The position numbers and the translations under genes were made by a program. A stretch of DNA of 64,000 nt, taken from NCBI GenBank assembly GCA_016840125.1, contig JAEOSY010000397.1, forward strand, positions 4,801 to 68,800, in the 5' to 3' direction. The notes under the pieces were generated by a model. That model searched no databases and was not told the DNA's origin. It worked only from the letters and a program-made list of their open reading frames with translations. This DNA is from Candidatus Helarchaeota archaeon. GTDB lineage: Archaea; Asgardarchaeota; Lokiarchaeia; Helarchaeales; HEL-GB-A. Shown here piece by piece: positions 51,169 to 61,251 of the stretch; the first letter of the stretch is position 1; each line of letters opens with the position of its first letter.

Positions 51169-52074
51169 TTATTTCATAGCTTTTACAATGAAACCTAAGA
51201 ATTCCATAATGAGCCTGGCAGCGGTAATTGAGGTAATTTCCGAAGAATCATAAGGGGGACAAACTTCAACCATATCAAAGCCGATTATTTTAAAATTTTT
51301 GGAAATAAGCTGGAGTGAGTTCCATAACTGGCGATATGATAATCCTCCCGGTATGGGATATCCAGTTCCAGGTGCACAACTCGGATCCAACACGTCAATA
51401 TCAATAGAAACATAAACGCGCTCTATTTTGCGCTCATGGAACGATTTAAATCGCTCGGTTAATAATGAAGTTAAATTGGTTTCGGTTATTGTATGTGCAG
51501 CAATGAGATTGATTTTATTTTGTTTTAAGAATTCGGCTTCTTCATAATCTACATCACGAATACCAATGTAAATTAAATCCTCTGGATTGATCATCGGCAA
51601 GTCTAGGATGCGATGGAACACGGTGCAATGAGCATATTGTTCCTTAAATAACCACTTATCATATAAATCAACATGAGCATCGAGGATAATAATTCCTATT
51701 TTTTGGTTATACGATTGCAGAAGAGAACGAATGATAGGATAAGTAATGAAATGGTCGCCACCTAGAATTACAGGTATTGGGGGATTATTATGGTTGGAAG
51801 ATAGAATTAGTGCAATGATCTCGTCAACAGCTTGTAATGTTTCCTCAATTAAAGAGGGATACACTTCAATATCGCCTATATCAACAACTTTTTTCTGAAA
51901 GATATCTATTCCTGATTCTGTAAGAAGAGAAAAAAGATCAAAAGCTTTACGGATGGCAGAAGGTGCAACTTTTGCCCCAGAACGTGGGCTTGTGCTAGTT
52001 GCTTCAAAAGGGACTCCAAAAATTACGAAATCAGTATCCTCTGATATATCCGATTTCTGAATTTTATCAAACAT
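51169..52074 (-). CDS. speB: Agmatinase (ureohydrolase family)
   Basis: Manganese ureohydrolase of 301 aa that splits agmatine to putrescine and urea. Metal ligands are in GGDHFITYP (His, about residue 114), DAHVDLYD (about 137) and SIDIDVLDPSCAPGTG (about 220). FDMVEVCPPYD closes the active site. In archaea without ornithine decarboxylase, this is the main route to polyamines. A TTG at 52089 would add five residues; the ATG at 52074 is used, with no strong Shine-Dalgarno for either. The close match to agmatinases rather than formiminoglutamases is by motif only. Confidence 0.87.
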   Translation of the reverse strand: MFDKIQKSDISEDTDFVIFGVPFEATSTSPRSGAKVAPSAIRKAFDLFSLLTESGIDIFQKKVVDIGDIEVYPSLIEETLQAVDEIIALILSSNHNNPPIPVILGGDHFITYPIIRSLLQSYNQKIGIIILDAHVDLYDKWLFKEQYAHCTVFHRILDLPMINPEDLIYIGIRDVDYEEAEFLKQNKINLIAAHTITETNLTSLLTERFKSFHERKIERVYVSIDIDVLDPSCAPGTGYPIPGGLSYRQLWNSLQLISKNFKIIGFDMVEVCPPYDSSEITSITAARLIMEFLGFIVKAMK

Positions 52075-52238
52075 TTTATTACCAGCCAAACACAGAAAAT
52101 ATAGCTAAAGAGAGAGAGTTATTATGAAATTTCCTCTATTTTTATTTTTTCGAAATCTAAAAGACTAACCTTACAATTATCTATAAGAAGCTATAAATTC
52201 TAATAAAAATCTATCAGCTTTCTATTCTAATTCTCCAT

Positions 52239-53717
52239 CTAGCCGCATGTGGCTGCGGATAAACCCACCCTAAGGTTATCAGGCGGTACGCCCGTTGCCA
52301 GGTTCCGGCCATCCAGCACGGTAATGAGGGCTACCAAGAGATTTCTCTTGAGGTTCGTTGCTGGGTCTGGAGACCGGAAGGGAGTTACCCCGTAGTGCTT
52401 GAAGAGGTCGTAGAGTTGCGCCCACTGATAGTAGGGACTGCCCGGGTTCAAACGGGGTTTTAAAACACCCCCGACTTGTGCGAGCACCCGCTTATAGCAA
52501 GCTGGAAGGGGTTCCGTGAACCCTAAGCCTCTTCGAGCTATCACGTAACTTGCCAAAATGTGATCTGAGCAGTTAAATGACCAAGAATATTTCAATGCCC
52601 CGATGATCGTGGTGTAGGCAGGATGCACCTTGCGCACCGCAATCCCATGCCGAATACATTTCCGTTCCAGCAAGGCGAGCATGGAAATCTTGAATTGATT
52701 GAGTTTACGATTGCGTTTTTTATTGTAGGAGAAGGTCTGATTGAAGGTCAAATCTTCGATTACTAGTCCTTTTCCTTTGGTTAAACAATAATTGATGACT
52801 TTATCGAGCTTGAAGCTCGCGTAATCGTCCCGCCGGCCCTTACGGTAGGAGTGCAAGTTGCGCAGCGAGATCTGTTGATAACTTAAAAACTCGCCATGGT
52901 GATCCACATGAACCAATGCGAGGAAATTGTAGTTGAAGTCCAGCCCAACCGCCCCGTGTTGGAACCCGTATAGCAAGTCAGGTTCTGGGATTTCATAAGA
53001 CACATGGGCGTAGTACCGTACCTCCCCTTTCACCAATTGCCGTTTGACGACGACGGTGTATTTATCCAGGTGGAGGAGGGTTTGAAAGGTCGCCCTTTGG
53101 GCGGGATTGATCATGATTGGTACGCGGATTCGTTTCGGAGTCCGCCCGTTGGCTTTATGGAAGGTTGAGACCCGCAGCTCCTCACTCGGTAGGAGCTTCA
53201 AATTGTTATTTTGGACACCTCCTTGTACCTTCCCATCACAGCGAAACGACGCATCCCGCTGGATTAGAAATTCCTCGCGGGAAACGTTCTGACGTATCCG
53301 TTGTCGAAACAGCCGTCTTGTGCCGAATACGATAGGTTTAAGTTCTAAGGTTGCTAGCCGATTTTGGAGTGACGACCGAACTGAAAATAATCCGGACAAG
53401 CTCCGATTCTTAGGATCTTTCGTTTTATTCTCTTCAATCTGCTGTTCCACGACGCCCAGTTTTTGCGTCAGATAATTTTTACGCTTCTTCAGCCACGTCT
53501 GCTGCTGTTCGAGTTTGATCCTATTCTCGGTCATGATGGTGTTTACGTAGGGGTTGTTCTGGCAGATTTGCATCAGCTTCTGTTGAATCCCCGATTCCTT
53601 CTTGAAGAGCAGTTGATACCCTTTCCGTTTCACCCGATTATAGAGCGTAAAAATTTCATTGAGTTGGGGGATTTGGGATACAGAGGGCTGTAAGCGAAAG
53701 CAAATAGTTGTTAGCAT
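52239..53717 (-). CDS. tnpB: TnpB-family RNA-guided nuclease
   Basis: A 492-aa TnpB. RuvC-I is GLDFNYNFLALVHVD (Asp near residue 250). RuvC-II is GLVIEDLTFN (Glu). RuvC-III is in NCSDHILASYVIARRGLG (Asp). The N-terminal region has coiled segments and a positively charged helical part. The usual CxxC...CxxC zinc finger between RuvC-II and III is absent, as in the TnpB group with the HPAYTTIIGALKYS block. All three acidic residues are present, so it is probably active. The omega-RNA should overlap the 3' end of this gene and end at the 52243 hairpin, with the guide just beyond (plus-strand 52220-52240). The ATG is at 53717. Confidence 0.88.
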   Translation of the reverse strand: MLTTICFRLQPSVSQIPQLNEIFTLYNRVKRKGYQLLFKKESGIQQKLMQICQNNPYVNTIMTENRIKLEQQQTWLKKRKNYLTQKLGVVEQQIEENKTKDPKNRSLSGLFSVRSSLQNRLATLELKPIVFGTRRLFRQRIRQNVSREEFLIQRDASFRCDGKVQGGVQNNNLKLLPSEELRVSTFHKANGRTPKRIRVPIMINPAQRATFQTLLHLDKYTVVVKRQLVKGEVRYYAHVSYEIPEPDLLYGFQHGAVGLDFNYNFLALVHVDHHGEFLSYQQISLRNLHSYRKGRRDDYASFKLDKVINYCLTKGKGLVIEDLTFNQTFSYNKKRNRKLNQFKISMLALLERKCIRHGIAVRKVHPAYTTIIGALKYSWSFNCSDHILASYVIARRGLGFTEPLPACYKRVLAQVGGVLKPRLNPGSPYYQWAQLYDLFKHYGVTPFRSPDPATNLKRNLLVALITVLDGRNLATGVPPDNLRVGLSAATCG

Positions 53718-53754
53718 AGTCCTATTCCCATCAATTCAAGAGATAATTCTTGAA
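52243..53754 (-). mobile_element. IS200/IS605-type element carrying only tnpB
   Basis: The unit contains the tnpB gene and is bounded by two hairpins. The right end, CCGCA-TGTGGC-TGCGG at 52243-52258, includes the last tnpB codons. The left end, TTCAAGA-GATAAT-TCTTGAA, lies at 53735-53754. Such subterminal hairpins are how IS605-type TnpA recognises ends. No tnpA is present, so the element would need TnpA in trans. GC content over 52239-53717 is clearly above the neighbours, a sign of transfer. The exact cut sites and target tetranucleotide cannot be fixed by eye. Confidence 0.65.
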
Positions 53755-54056
53755 AGGGTTTAATGGAGGGCAGCATATAAACGTTTGTGTGGGAAAATGC
53801 GCGAATAGCTCAAATGCGCATATTCAGAAGAGCGATAAATTTCCAGCATTGACTAAAATTTTTAAATATAAGGCATCTTTTCCTCTTATAGAACGGACTG
53901 TATACAGTGAATTTCTCCCATACAATTTCACGGTCGTCAGCCTTTTCTGAGTATGTGTTCTTCACTATTTCGCAGTAAAATAGTTAAAAATTGTGAATAA
54001 AAGACTAATATAGGAACAGTGCATTAAAAGATTTAGCTTAGAAGGAGAGATAATTC

Positions 54057-57000
54057 ATGAAAAAGTCTAAAAAGCGATTTCTGGGATTTATATTCATTTC
54101 TTTCTTCCTTGGATCATTAGTTTTGGGTATAATTTTTGAGAATCTCAAGATTAAGAACGAGGCAAAGATACAATTAGATGGGGGAGATAATTACTTTGAT
54201 GAAAATGGTCCGATAGAACCCCCCATAATCATTACACAGTCTGACTTTACATTAGAAGGGCAGAATCAGACGGATTCTCTGCTATATTACCAGGGAGCGG
54301 CGTTGTATCAATCAAATTCAACTGAAGATCTTGAAATTGATACCAATGGCTGGAATGCCTCGGATATTCTTCTGAATTTCACAGATATTCACGAAGAAGA
54401 GGGTCCCATCATTGTAGAGGAACAGACACCTCCGGGAGGTTATTTACCGATTTTTAACACCTCAGGATTTGCGCAGGTAGGGATCTACGCCATGCAATTC
54501 AACGTCCCGGATGATTGCTTCATTTTCAGATTCAAGGTGTTCCTAAATTATCAAGGGAATTTTTCAGTATTTGCAAGGATTTTACCTGCAACTCTTGGGG
54601 TATCACCGCCGGCGCCAAGCAGTTCAGAGTACGTGGCAGTTTCACAAACGGTTGATTTCACAACCTACGGGACAGAAAATGTTTCCGAATGGGTTGAGTT
54701 TTTTTTCACCCCAAGGGATCTCAAAGCGCTTCTTGATTCAGATAGTACCGAGGGCAACACGTTCTTTATAGTACTGGAACCTATCGAAATGTCGGATGTT
54801 GGTGGTGGTGGGAGTTCAGGTGACGACGGAGCCTCCTTCTTACAATGGGGATACCAACTCGATGCCAATGGAGATGATGGATTTTGTTACGTCTATAACG
54901 GAAATACGTGGTCGATTATAATTATCGGGATGGGGGGGACAGTTGATCTCCTTCTCACGGATATAATGTATTCAACATTCACATATGATACTGAGATAGA
55001 TATTGAATCCAGTTCCCATGATTATGTATTAGTGTATGATGAGGAACGAGGGATAGGCAACATTTATACACAAAACAACTCACAGCAATTTCAACCATCA
55101 AGCACGGGATATTTGAGAGAATTAGATGTTTATGTACAGTACAGGGGAAGTGTAATTATAACTGCTGATATTTATAACGCTTCTGAAAGTGTTTTAGTAA
55201 ATCCAGGAGAGGCATTACCTGATTCCTTGCTCTTTAGTTCGGTCGATTATTCAGTAACGTCCTTGGGAGCGTCGTCTGAGTGGATATCTTTGAGATTTCC
55301 GTCTACAACTAACGACAGATCAAGCCTTCTAGATTTACAAAATACTTTCAATCATTCATTTTTCGTAGTACTTCGTGCTGTCGGTACTGGATTTCTTCTC
55401 CGTGAGAGTGTTTTATGGAGCTACGAAGAAGATTCAAACAATGGAAACGAGGGGCATGCATATTACTGGAATGAAAGCAGACCACCAGAACAATGGACAT
55501 TATTTCTCAATCATACCGATGTTGGAGAGAATATTGACTTAAATGTTCGAAATATAAATATCGTTACTTATGAATTGAACCCATCGGACATGAATCTTCA
55601 GATTAATGGTACACAGGTGGAGGATTATAGTTCTTTTTATTATGGTGGGTCGTTACTCTTTAATGGTACATACAATGACAGTGGAGGGTCGCTTCTCCTT
55701 GATATAGTCTCTGATTATAATGTCTATTATTATGTAATATGGTCTGCGTTATTTACCAATCAGACCGAAGCTAATACATATTACCTTGGTAAATCACTAT
55801 CAGATACAATTAACTGGAATGTGACATTATATTCCAATTTCCCTAAATGGAATTCGAGCACCGAGATTATTGGCTTATATGGGGGATGGGGGATTAATAT
55901 AACATTTCCAAAAGGGAATTTAATTAGCACCGTCAAGTATTTAAGCGTAAGCTTACCAGAGAATATCTTTTGGTTTACCGATCAAAGTGGAATAACCCAG
56001 AGATTAGTTCTCCGCAATTTTTCCATCTTCTTTCCACCTCACGGAACTGCAGGACCATGGTTGATCCAAGCAACGAGTACCAACTTCATTGAAGAAATAC
56101 GAACTTATAATGGAACAGACTGGGTAAATCAATTCTATGTTGGGGATGAGATGAATGTGACTGCAAAGTTACTATCTCAGACATCGGTAGAAGCTAATCT
56201 CTCAATTTATGACCGCGATAATCAAATCGTGAATACGAGTTTGAAAGGAACACCAGGATTATGGGTTGATTTTCCAATCTGGACGGTTAATAAGAATGGT
56301 ACGCATCATACTGTGGTTTATTGGCATAATGGCACTCATGTTGGAATTCGAAGTCTCTCCTTAGAGTGTGTATACCATACCAACCTTTCTGTTGTCTACA
56401 CTAATATAGGTGTACTACCCTTTGATCCTACAGAAAACATCTACATAGACGTTTTTTATAATGATACTGATAACAATGTGGGATTAACTGGTGCAAATAT
56501 CAAGGCAAATGTATCGTTTCTAGTGAGTGAGGATACCACCGCGGGAGTTTATAATCTCACACTTCAACCGTTTTTGTTGATCAATGGAAATTATACAGCT
56601 AAAATTGAAGCAACGAAGTCTGGTTATAATTTATCGGTAGTCTATGTGAAATTTGCTGTTTATTCAAGTGTAAACGCCAGTTTGGATGCGGTAGGAGGAG
56701 TAGTATTTACAAGTGGGAAATGGTGGGTTAATCCAGATCCCTATTTTGATGATCAAACTCCACTTATAACTGTATTATATGCTAACGGGACATTTCCTTA
56801 CGAGGGAATTGAGTACGCTCAAATCGTAGTTAGTCCCAACTGGACATCTACCACCTGGTTTGGGAACCCCACGAATTTAACTCCAGGATTCTATGATGTT
56901 CAAATTGATACAATGGGTTTGCATGAGGGCGACATTGGAGAAGTTTTGATCATTGCGTATTCAGGGGCGTTTGAAACTAAAGTGATTCAGATTTATGTGA

Positions 57001-58892
57001 ATGTTACAGAAATCCCATCAAGTTTACTCTACATTGATGCGGGGCAATATAGTAACATTACTGCGTATGAAGGAGAAACGATTGATATTGCAGTGGGATA
57101 TTGGGATGATTTCCATGGAAATCCCATTGTTTTTGAGAATTCCACTGCAGGGAACATAACTTGGAGCATTATTGGAACTGGAGCCAACAGTACTCTAGAG
57201 AAATCGGTTTGGCAATACGAAGACTCTATATCACTTCCAAGTTGGGGAATAAATGGAACACAAACATACCAAATTACAATAGTCGCAACAGCCGCACTGG
57301 ATTATGCAACCACTGAAACAAACTTGACATTGAATGTATTAAGTAAAGAAAATACGACCCTAACACTATCTAATTGGACTGCTACGGAATATCGAGTAGG
57401 AAATAGTTTTTCAGTTTTTGCAGATTTATCCTATGAGAATGGAACAGCGTTAATAAATAAACGAGTTGATCTGAATATAACGCTCAAGGATAAGACGGGG
57501 GGAGTCATAGATTCTTACCTCGATTCACGAAATACAAATTCTACCGGAATTGCGAAGTACGAATTTCCAACGATTAATCCAGGAATTTACAATATCACAA
57601 TAAATGCGTCTTATGAAGGGACTGAACAAATAGATCCCGCATCGGATTTATTAGTAGTTCCAATTAAACCAAAATATAACGTGACGCTCGAATTTCTATC
57701 AGAACTTCCGTCTGAGATTATGGTAGGGAGTGCATTAGAGCTCCAGGCGCAACTTCTCAATAATGAAACATTACAGGGAATAGCGAATGCCACGGTAGAA
57801 TTCATATTATTTAATGGGCAAAATATTCTTGAAGAACGTAAGGTAACGACTGATGGAAATGGAATGGCCCTAGTTGAAATTGAGATAACAGATGCAATGG
57901 CAGACTATGTAACATTTGAAATAAGAGTGGTCTTCCCAGGATCAGCTACTAGCAACTCCGCTGAGTATACCGCGGTTACTTCAGTCAGCGTCATGACTGT
58001 TGGTAAATTAATTCTGAGGTATGTACCTTATGTTGCAGTCGCCGCAGTCGCAATTGTCGGAACGTATTTATCATATAGACAATTTGTTGCAGTCCCTCGG
58101 AGAAGACGTCGATTCGCCCGAATGGAAAAATTGGCAACGAAATTTGTAGATATTGTCAATTTACAGCATATTTTAGTACTTCATTCAGATGCGGGTACCT
58201 GTATTTTTCAACATTCATTTGGTGAAGTCACCTTCGATCCCGATTTAATAAGTGGATTTTTAACGGCTATATCTGCGTTCCAGACAGAACTCACAGCACC
58301 AGCTGCTACGAAGGTTCCATTTGGTGAAAAGGTACCTAGTGAAAAAGTCCCTAGTGAAAAAGAAACAAGAGGATTTGAGTTAAGTTACGCTAATTTTAAA
58401 ATACTACTACAGGATGCAGCGAAAACCCGAACAGCACTCATCTTATCAGCAGATCCCACAGAAAGCATCAGATCAGCATTAGATGAATTTGTGGTAAAAT
58501 TTGAAACGAAATATGAGAAGGATTTACGTAATTGGAGAGGGGCAATGGCACCATTCCAAAACGCAAATGAGCTAGTAGAAGCAACTTTTGAAACATCTTT
58601 GCTTTGGCCACACCGGATAGAAACATTGGATAGCGAAACTGTCAAAGGTCTTAACAGTCTGGAAAGTAGCCTCTTTACCTTGGCGCTTGAAACTCAAACA
58701 AACAAACGTTACTTCTTCTTGCCAGCACTAGTTGGGAAAGCGGGAACGATCCGGCGTGAATCTCAAATAGAAATCTTAGGTACAATTGATGACCTCCGAC
58801 AAAAAGGCATTTTTAAAGCGATTCCGATAGAAAGGTTAGAAGAACAATTAAAAACAGAAGCCAATAACCAAAAACCCGAACCTGCTGCCTAA
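54057..58892 (+). CDS. Giant surface receptor with extracellular beta-sandwich domains and cytoplasmic longin-like domain
   Basis: A 1611-aa single-pass protein. A signal anchor (10-30) is followed by two similar jelly-roll-like modules (about 120-290 and 325-500, sharing FxxYxQGSVxxxA and SLLFSxVDYSV-type strands), a long beta-rich region, and two Ig/Big-1-like modules (about 1100-1305). Then a TM helix (about 1318-1340), RRRRRF, and a 270-residue cytoplasmic tail. Tail residues about 1362-1500 align with the stand-alone longin-like protein at 24275. The extracellular part is full of N-glycosylation sequons and acidic residues. AAGGAGAGAT precedes the ATG. It probably signals from the surface to GTPase machinery inside; no enzyme motif is visible. 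Confidence 0.75.
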   Translation: MKKSKKRFLGFIFISFFLGSLVLGIIFENLKIKNEAKIQLDGGDNYFDENGPIEPPIIITQSDFTLEGQNQTDSLLYYQGAALYQSNSTEDLEIDTNGWNASDILLNFTDIHEEEGPIIVEEQTPPGGYLPIFNTSGFAQVGIYAMQFNVPDDCFIFRFKVFLNYQGNFSVFARILPATLGVSPPAPSSSEYVAVSQTVDFTTYGTENVSEWVEFFFTPRDLKALLDSDSTEGNTFFIVLEPIEMSDVGGGGSSGDDGASFLQWGYQLDANGDDGFCYVYNGNTWSIIIIGMGGTVDLLLTDIMYSTFTYDTEIDIESSSHDYVLVYDEERGIGNIYTQNNSQQFQPSSTGYLRELDVYVQYRGSVIITADIYNASESVLVNPGEALPDSLLFSSVDYSVTSLGASSEWISLRFPSTTNDRSSLLDLQNTFNHSFFVVLRAVGTGFLLRESVLWSYEEDSNNGNEGHAYYWNESRPPEQWTLFLNHTDVGENIDLNVRNINIVTYELNPSDMNLQINGTQVEDYSSFYYGGSLLFNGTYNDSGGSLLLDIVSDYNVYYYVIWSALFTNQTEANTYYLGKSLSDTINWNVTLYSNFPKWNSSTEIIGLYGGWGINITFPKGNLISTVKYLSVSLPENIFWFTDQSGITQRLVLRNFSIFFPPHGTAGPWLIQATSTNFIEEIRTYNGTDWVNQFYVGDEMNVTAKLLSQTSVEANLSIYDRDNQIVNTSLKGTPGLWVDFPIWTVNKNGTHHTVVYWHNGTHVGIRSLSLECVYHTNLSVVYTNIGVLPFDPTENIYIDVFYNDTDNNVGLTGANIKANVSFLVSEDTTAGVYNLTLQPFLLINGNYTAKIEATKSGYNLSVVYVKFAVYSSVNASLDAVGGVVFTSGKWWVNPDPYFDDQTPLITVLYANGTFPYEGIEYAQIVVSPNWTSTTWFGNPTNLTPGFYDVQIDTMGLHEGDIGEVLIIAYSGAFETKVIQIYVNVTEIPSSLLYIDAGQYSNITAYEGETIDIAVGYWDDFHGNPIVFENSTAGNITWSIIGTGANSTLEKSVWQYEDSISLPSWGINGTQTYQITIVATAALDYATTETNLTLNVLSKENTTLTLSNWTATEYRVGNSFSVFADLSYENGTALINKRVDLNITLKDKTGGVIDSYLDSRNTNSTGIAKYEFPTINPGIYNITINASYEGTEQIDPASDLLVVPIKPKYNVTLEFLSELPSEIMVGSALELQAQLLNNETLQGIANATVEFILFNGQNILEERKVTTDGNGMALVEIEITDAMADYVTFEIRVVFPGSATSNSAEYTAVTSVSVMTVGKLILRYVPYVAVAAVAIVGTYLSYRQFVAVPRRRRRFARMEKLATKFVDIVNLQHILVLHSDAGTCIFQHSFGEVTFDPDLISGFLTAISAFQTELTAPAATKVPFGEKVPSEKVPSEKETRGFELSYANFKILLQDAAKTRTALILSADPTESIRSALDEFVVKFETKYEKDLRNWRGAMAPFQNANELVEATFETSLLWPHRIETLDSETVKGLNSLESSLFTLALETQTNKRYFFLPALVGKAGTIRRESQIEILGTIDDLRQKGIFKAIPIERLEEQLKTEANNQKPEPAA
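58323..58367 (+). repeat. Three 15-bp tandem repeats encoding (G/S)EKVP-type linker
   Basis: GGTGAAAAGGTACCT, AGTGAAAAAGTCCCT and AGTGAAAAAGAAACA stand head to tail inside the longin-like tail coding region. They encode GEKVP, SEKVP and SEKET in a surface loop. Copy number could vary between strains. Confidence 0.6.
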
Positions 58893-59248
58893 AACCAATC
58901 CTTTTTTCCTAATGTATTAAGCATTTTCATTAGGCTACGGATGAAGAATCCAATTTGAGGACCATCGGGAGCGTCCCCTGGAGATAGAATGTAAACGTTT
59001 TCAATTTTGGAAGAGATTTCATGTATGAGATTCTCTTTTTCCTGAGATTTCGCTAAATATAGAGCCTTATTATAGATTATCAGGGCGAGCTCAAACTCTA
59101 TACTCTGTTTTAATGCATCCCCCAAACAAATATAAAGTTCAGCATTCTCAGGATCTAGTTTGATACCGTGATATAGATACCGGATGGCAGCAAATCCTTT
59201 CTTCTCCTGCACAAGCTTCCTAGCAACGCGTAGAATTTTCTCTGACAT
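58889..59248 (-). CDS. Small TPR-repeat protein
   Basis: A 119-aa helical protein with about two and a half tetratricopeptide repeats (AIRYLYHGIKLDPENAELYI; LGDALKQSIEFELALIIYNK, then ALYLAKSQE), followed by a C-terminal segment GPQIGFFIRSLMKML. It is likely a protein-protein adaptor in the cytosol. It is convergent with the giant surface-protein gene and overlaps its stop by 4 bp. Confidence 0.65.
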   Translation of the reverse strand: MSEKILRVARKLVQEKKGFAAIRYLYHGIKLDPENAELYICLGDALKQSIEFELALIIYNKALYLAKSQEKENLIHEISSKIENVYILSPGDAPDGPQIGFFIRSLMKMLNTLGKKDWF

Positions 59249-59330
59249 ACATTTTTCAGCCTAGTTCGAGTTATTTATATAATCATACTTTTAATTATAG
59301 AAATATTGCTATAACTGGAACGAGTAAGAA

Positions 59331-61217
59331 ATGCCTTTTCAACGAGTGCTTTTAGTTAAACCGCAAGGAGCAGCAGGGCTAGGCATTATTGTAGGTGCCT
59401 TAATACCATTAGGCATGGAATACATTGCAGCATGTATAGAGGACATTGCAGAAGTTCGATGTATTGATCACGATATAGATCATTTTTCGTACGCTTATTT
59501 CCGGGCGTATGTAAAACGTTATAAACCGGATCTTGTCGGGTTCTCCATGAGTGCTACTGAGCACGGAGATGGGCTCAAGTTAGCTAAAATAGCAAAAGAG
59601 TGCGGAGTTAGAGCCACGGTTATGGGGGGCTTTCATCCAACTGCGGTTCCAGAGATATTGTTGGCGCACCCTCAAGTGGATCTCGTGGTTCGTGGTGAGG
59701 GGGAATTTACCATGCGGGAAATTGTTGAAAATGGCACTCTATCACCAGAAGGAATGTTAGGGGTTTCCTACAAAGATGGATCTAAATTAATTCACAATGC
59801 GGATCGACCCCTCGTTGAAGATTTAGACACCATTCCATTCCCAGCACGCCACATAAGATGGAAACCATATCTTTATAAGTTCTCTTATGCACCGGAAAAA
59901 AGGGCAGATCAAATTTCCTTCTCCCGCGGCTGTTATGGAACCTGCACTTTTTGTTGTGAACCCCGTATGTCCCAGTCCCACATCCGTTTTCGGTCCCCTG
60001 AAAATATTATTGCAGAATTGCAAGAGATAGTGGAATTTCATCACCATCGACCTATACATATGTTGGTTGCAGACCCGGATATTATGGGAAATCCAAAGCA
60101 TCTAGACAAAATTTTGGATGCTTTATTAGAATTACAAGAGCAGTTGAAGCATAAACTAGCCTTCAATGCGATGGTTACATGTCGTCGGGTTGCAAAGTTT
60201 CCTGAAGTCATGGGAAAGATGTGTAGGGCAGGTATAAATAAGTTTTGTATGGGGGTTGAGAGTCCAAGTAACCAAGATTTGAAAATGACGAAAAAAGCAA
60301 CTCTCACAACTGAATTACAACAAAATGCAATTCAGATCATTCGAGACAATAATGGGGTCGCTGGAGGAACTTACGTTATAGGTCTTCCATGGCATACAAA
60401 AGAGGAAATCAAAAAGTTTCCAGATTACGGAAAAAAAGTTGGTCAGATGTATGCGGCCTTTGGGATTGCTACACCTTTTCCGGATACAGATTTTTATGAC
60501 GATCTTAATAAAAAAGGGATGATCTACGAAAAAGATTGGAATAAATTTGATGAAATGCATGGCGTGTTTTCTATTGATGGGATAAAAAAGGGAGAGATGG
60601 AATGCTTAAATGCCTACTGCTTGGGTCGATTTTACACCCCGGATACTATTTTCGATCAGTTATCAGTAAAATCCAGACGGGAAAATAGAAAAATTCACTT
60701 TCTTGAATTTATCAGTGCGTACATAAATGGGCTCTATTACATGACACATGGCGGTCTGAGTCTCAGAAAGTCCCAGTTCAACCGAGACGGCTTCTACTTT
60801 TTCAAAGGTTTTGGTGAAGCACCAAACGTACGCCAACGGACGAGTAAAATGCATATCCATTCATTCATAGAGATGAGTCGATTCCTGCACTTGCTAGGAT
60901 CGCAAAAAGTACAAATTTCAATCATTCAAAATCAACACCCGATTATGAGCGCAATCATCAAGACGAATGACCATGCTCTAGAATGGATTGATACCATGAG
61001 AGGTAAACTGGATAAAGTTACAATTGATGTAAATGTCCCTTACGAGATTTTTGGAGCAAATTCAATCACATCAATGTTGATGATGGTTATTAATATCGTA
61101 GTTAAGCCGCTTCTGAGTCATCGTCTGAAAAAATTCTTTAACCGACTCCGCCTCTACCTCGCCATATTTATAGAGGTGTCCCTCCGCATAGCTTCTCGAT
61201 TTTGGAATGCGCATTAA
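59331..61217 (+). CDS. B12-binding-type radical SAM enzyme
   Basis: A 628-aa radical SAM protein. Residues 1-170 are a cobalamin-binding-type Rossmann domain (PDLVGFSMSATEHGD, MGGFHPTAVPE, VVRGEGE), but the DxHxxG cobalamin ligand motif is not present. The radical SAM domain has FSRGCYGTCTFCC (Cx3Cx2C, about residue 203), which binds [4Fe4S]. The family includes BchE-type cyclases and B12-dependent methylases of lipids and cofactors. The last 90 residues contain a hydrophobic region that may contact membrane lipid. The ATG at 59331 is used. Possible targets are lipids or small metabolites; not resolved. Confidence 0.82.
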   Translation: MPFQRVLLVKPQGAAGLGIIVGALIPLGMEYIAACIEDIAEVRCIDHDIDHFSYAYFRAYVKRYKPDLVGFSMSATEHGDGLKLAKIAKECGVRATVMGGFHPTAVPEILLAHPQVDLVVRGEGEFTMREIVENGTLSPEGMLGVSYKDGSKLIHNADRPLVEDLDTIPFPARHIRWKPYLYKFSYAPEKRADQISFSRGCYGTCTFCCEPRMSQSHIRFRSPENIIAELQEIVEFHHHRPIHMLVADPDIMGNPKHLDKILDALLELQEQLKHKLAFNAMVTCRRVAKFPEVMGKMCRAGINKFCMGVESPSNQDLKMTKKATLTTELQQNAIQIIRDNNGVAGGTYVIGLPWHTKEEIKKFPDYGKKVGQMYAAFGIATPFPDTDFYDDLNKKGMIYEKDWNKFDEMHGVFSIDGIKKGEMECLNAYCLGRFYTPDTIFDQLSVKSRRENRKIHFLEFISAYINGLYYMTHGGLSLRKSQFNRDGFYFFKGFGEAPNVRQRTSKMHIHSFIEMSRFLHLLGSQKVQISIIQNQHPIMSAIIKTNDHALEWIDTMRGKLDKVTIDVNVPYEIFGANSITSMLMMVINIVVKPLLSHRLKKFFNRLRLYLAIFIEVSLRIASRFWNAH

Positions 61218-61251
61218 AATTCCGAAGACCAATATCCCCTTGACCGTTGGC

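Noticed and set aside
53750..53950. 66-aa plus-strand frame beyond the TnpB element
   Set aside because: It begins inside the element's left-end hairpin region and has no motif or good ribosome site.
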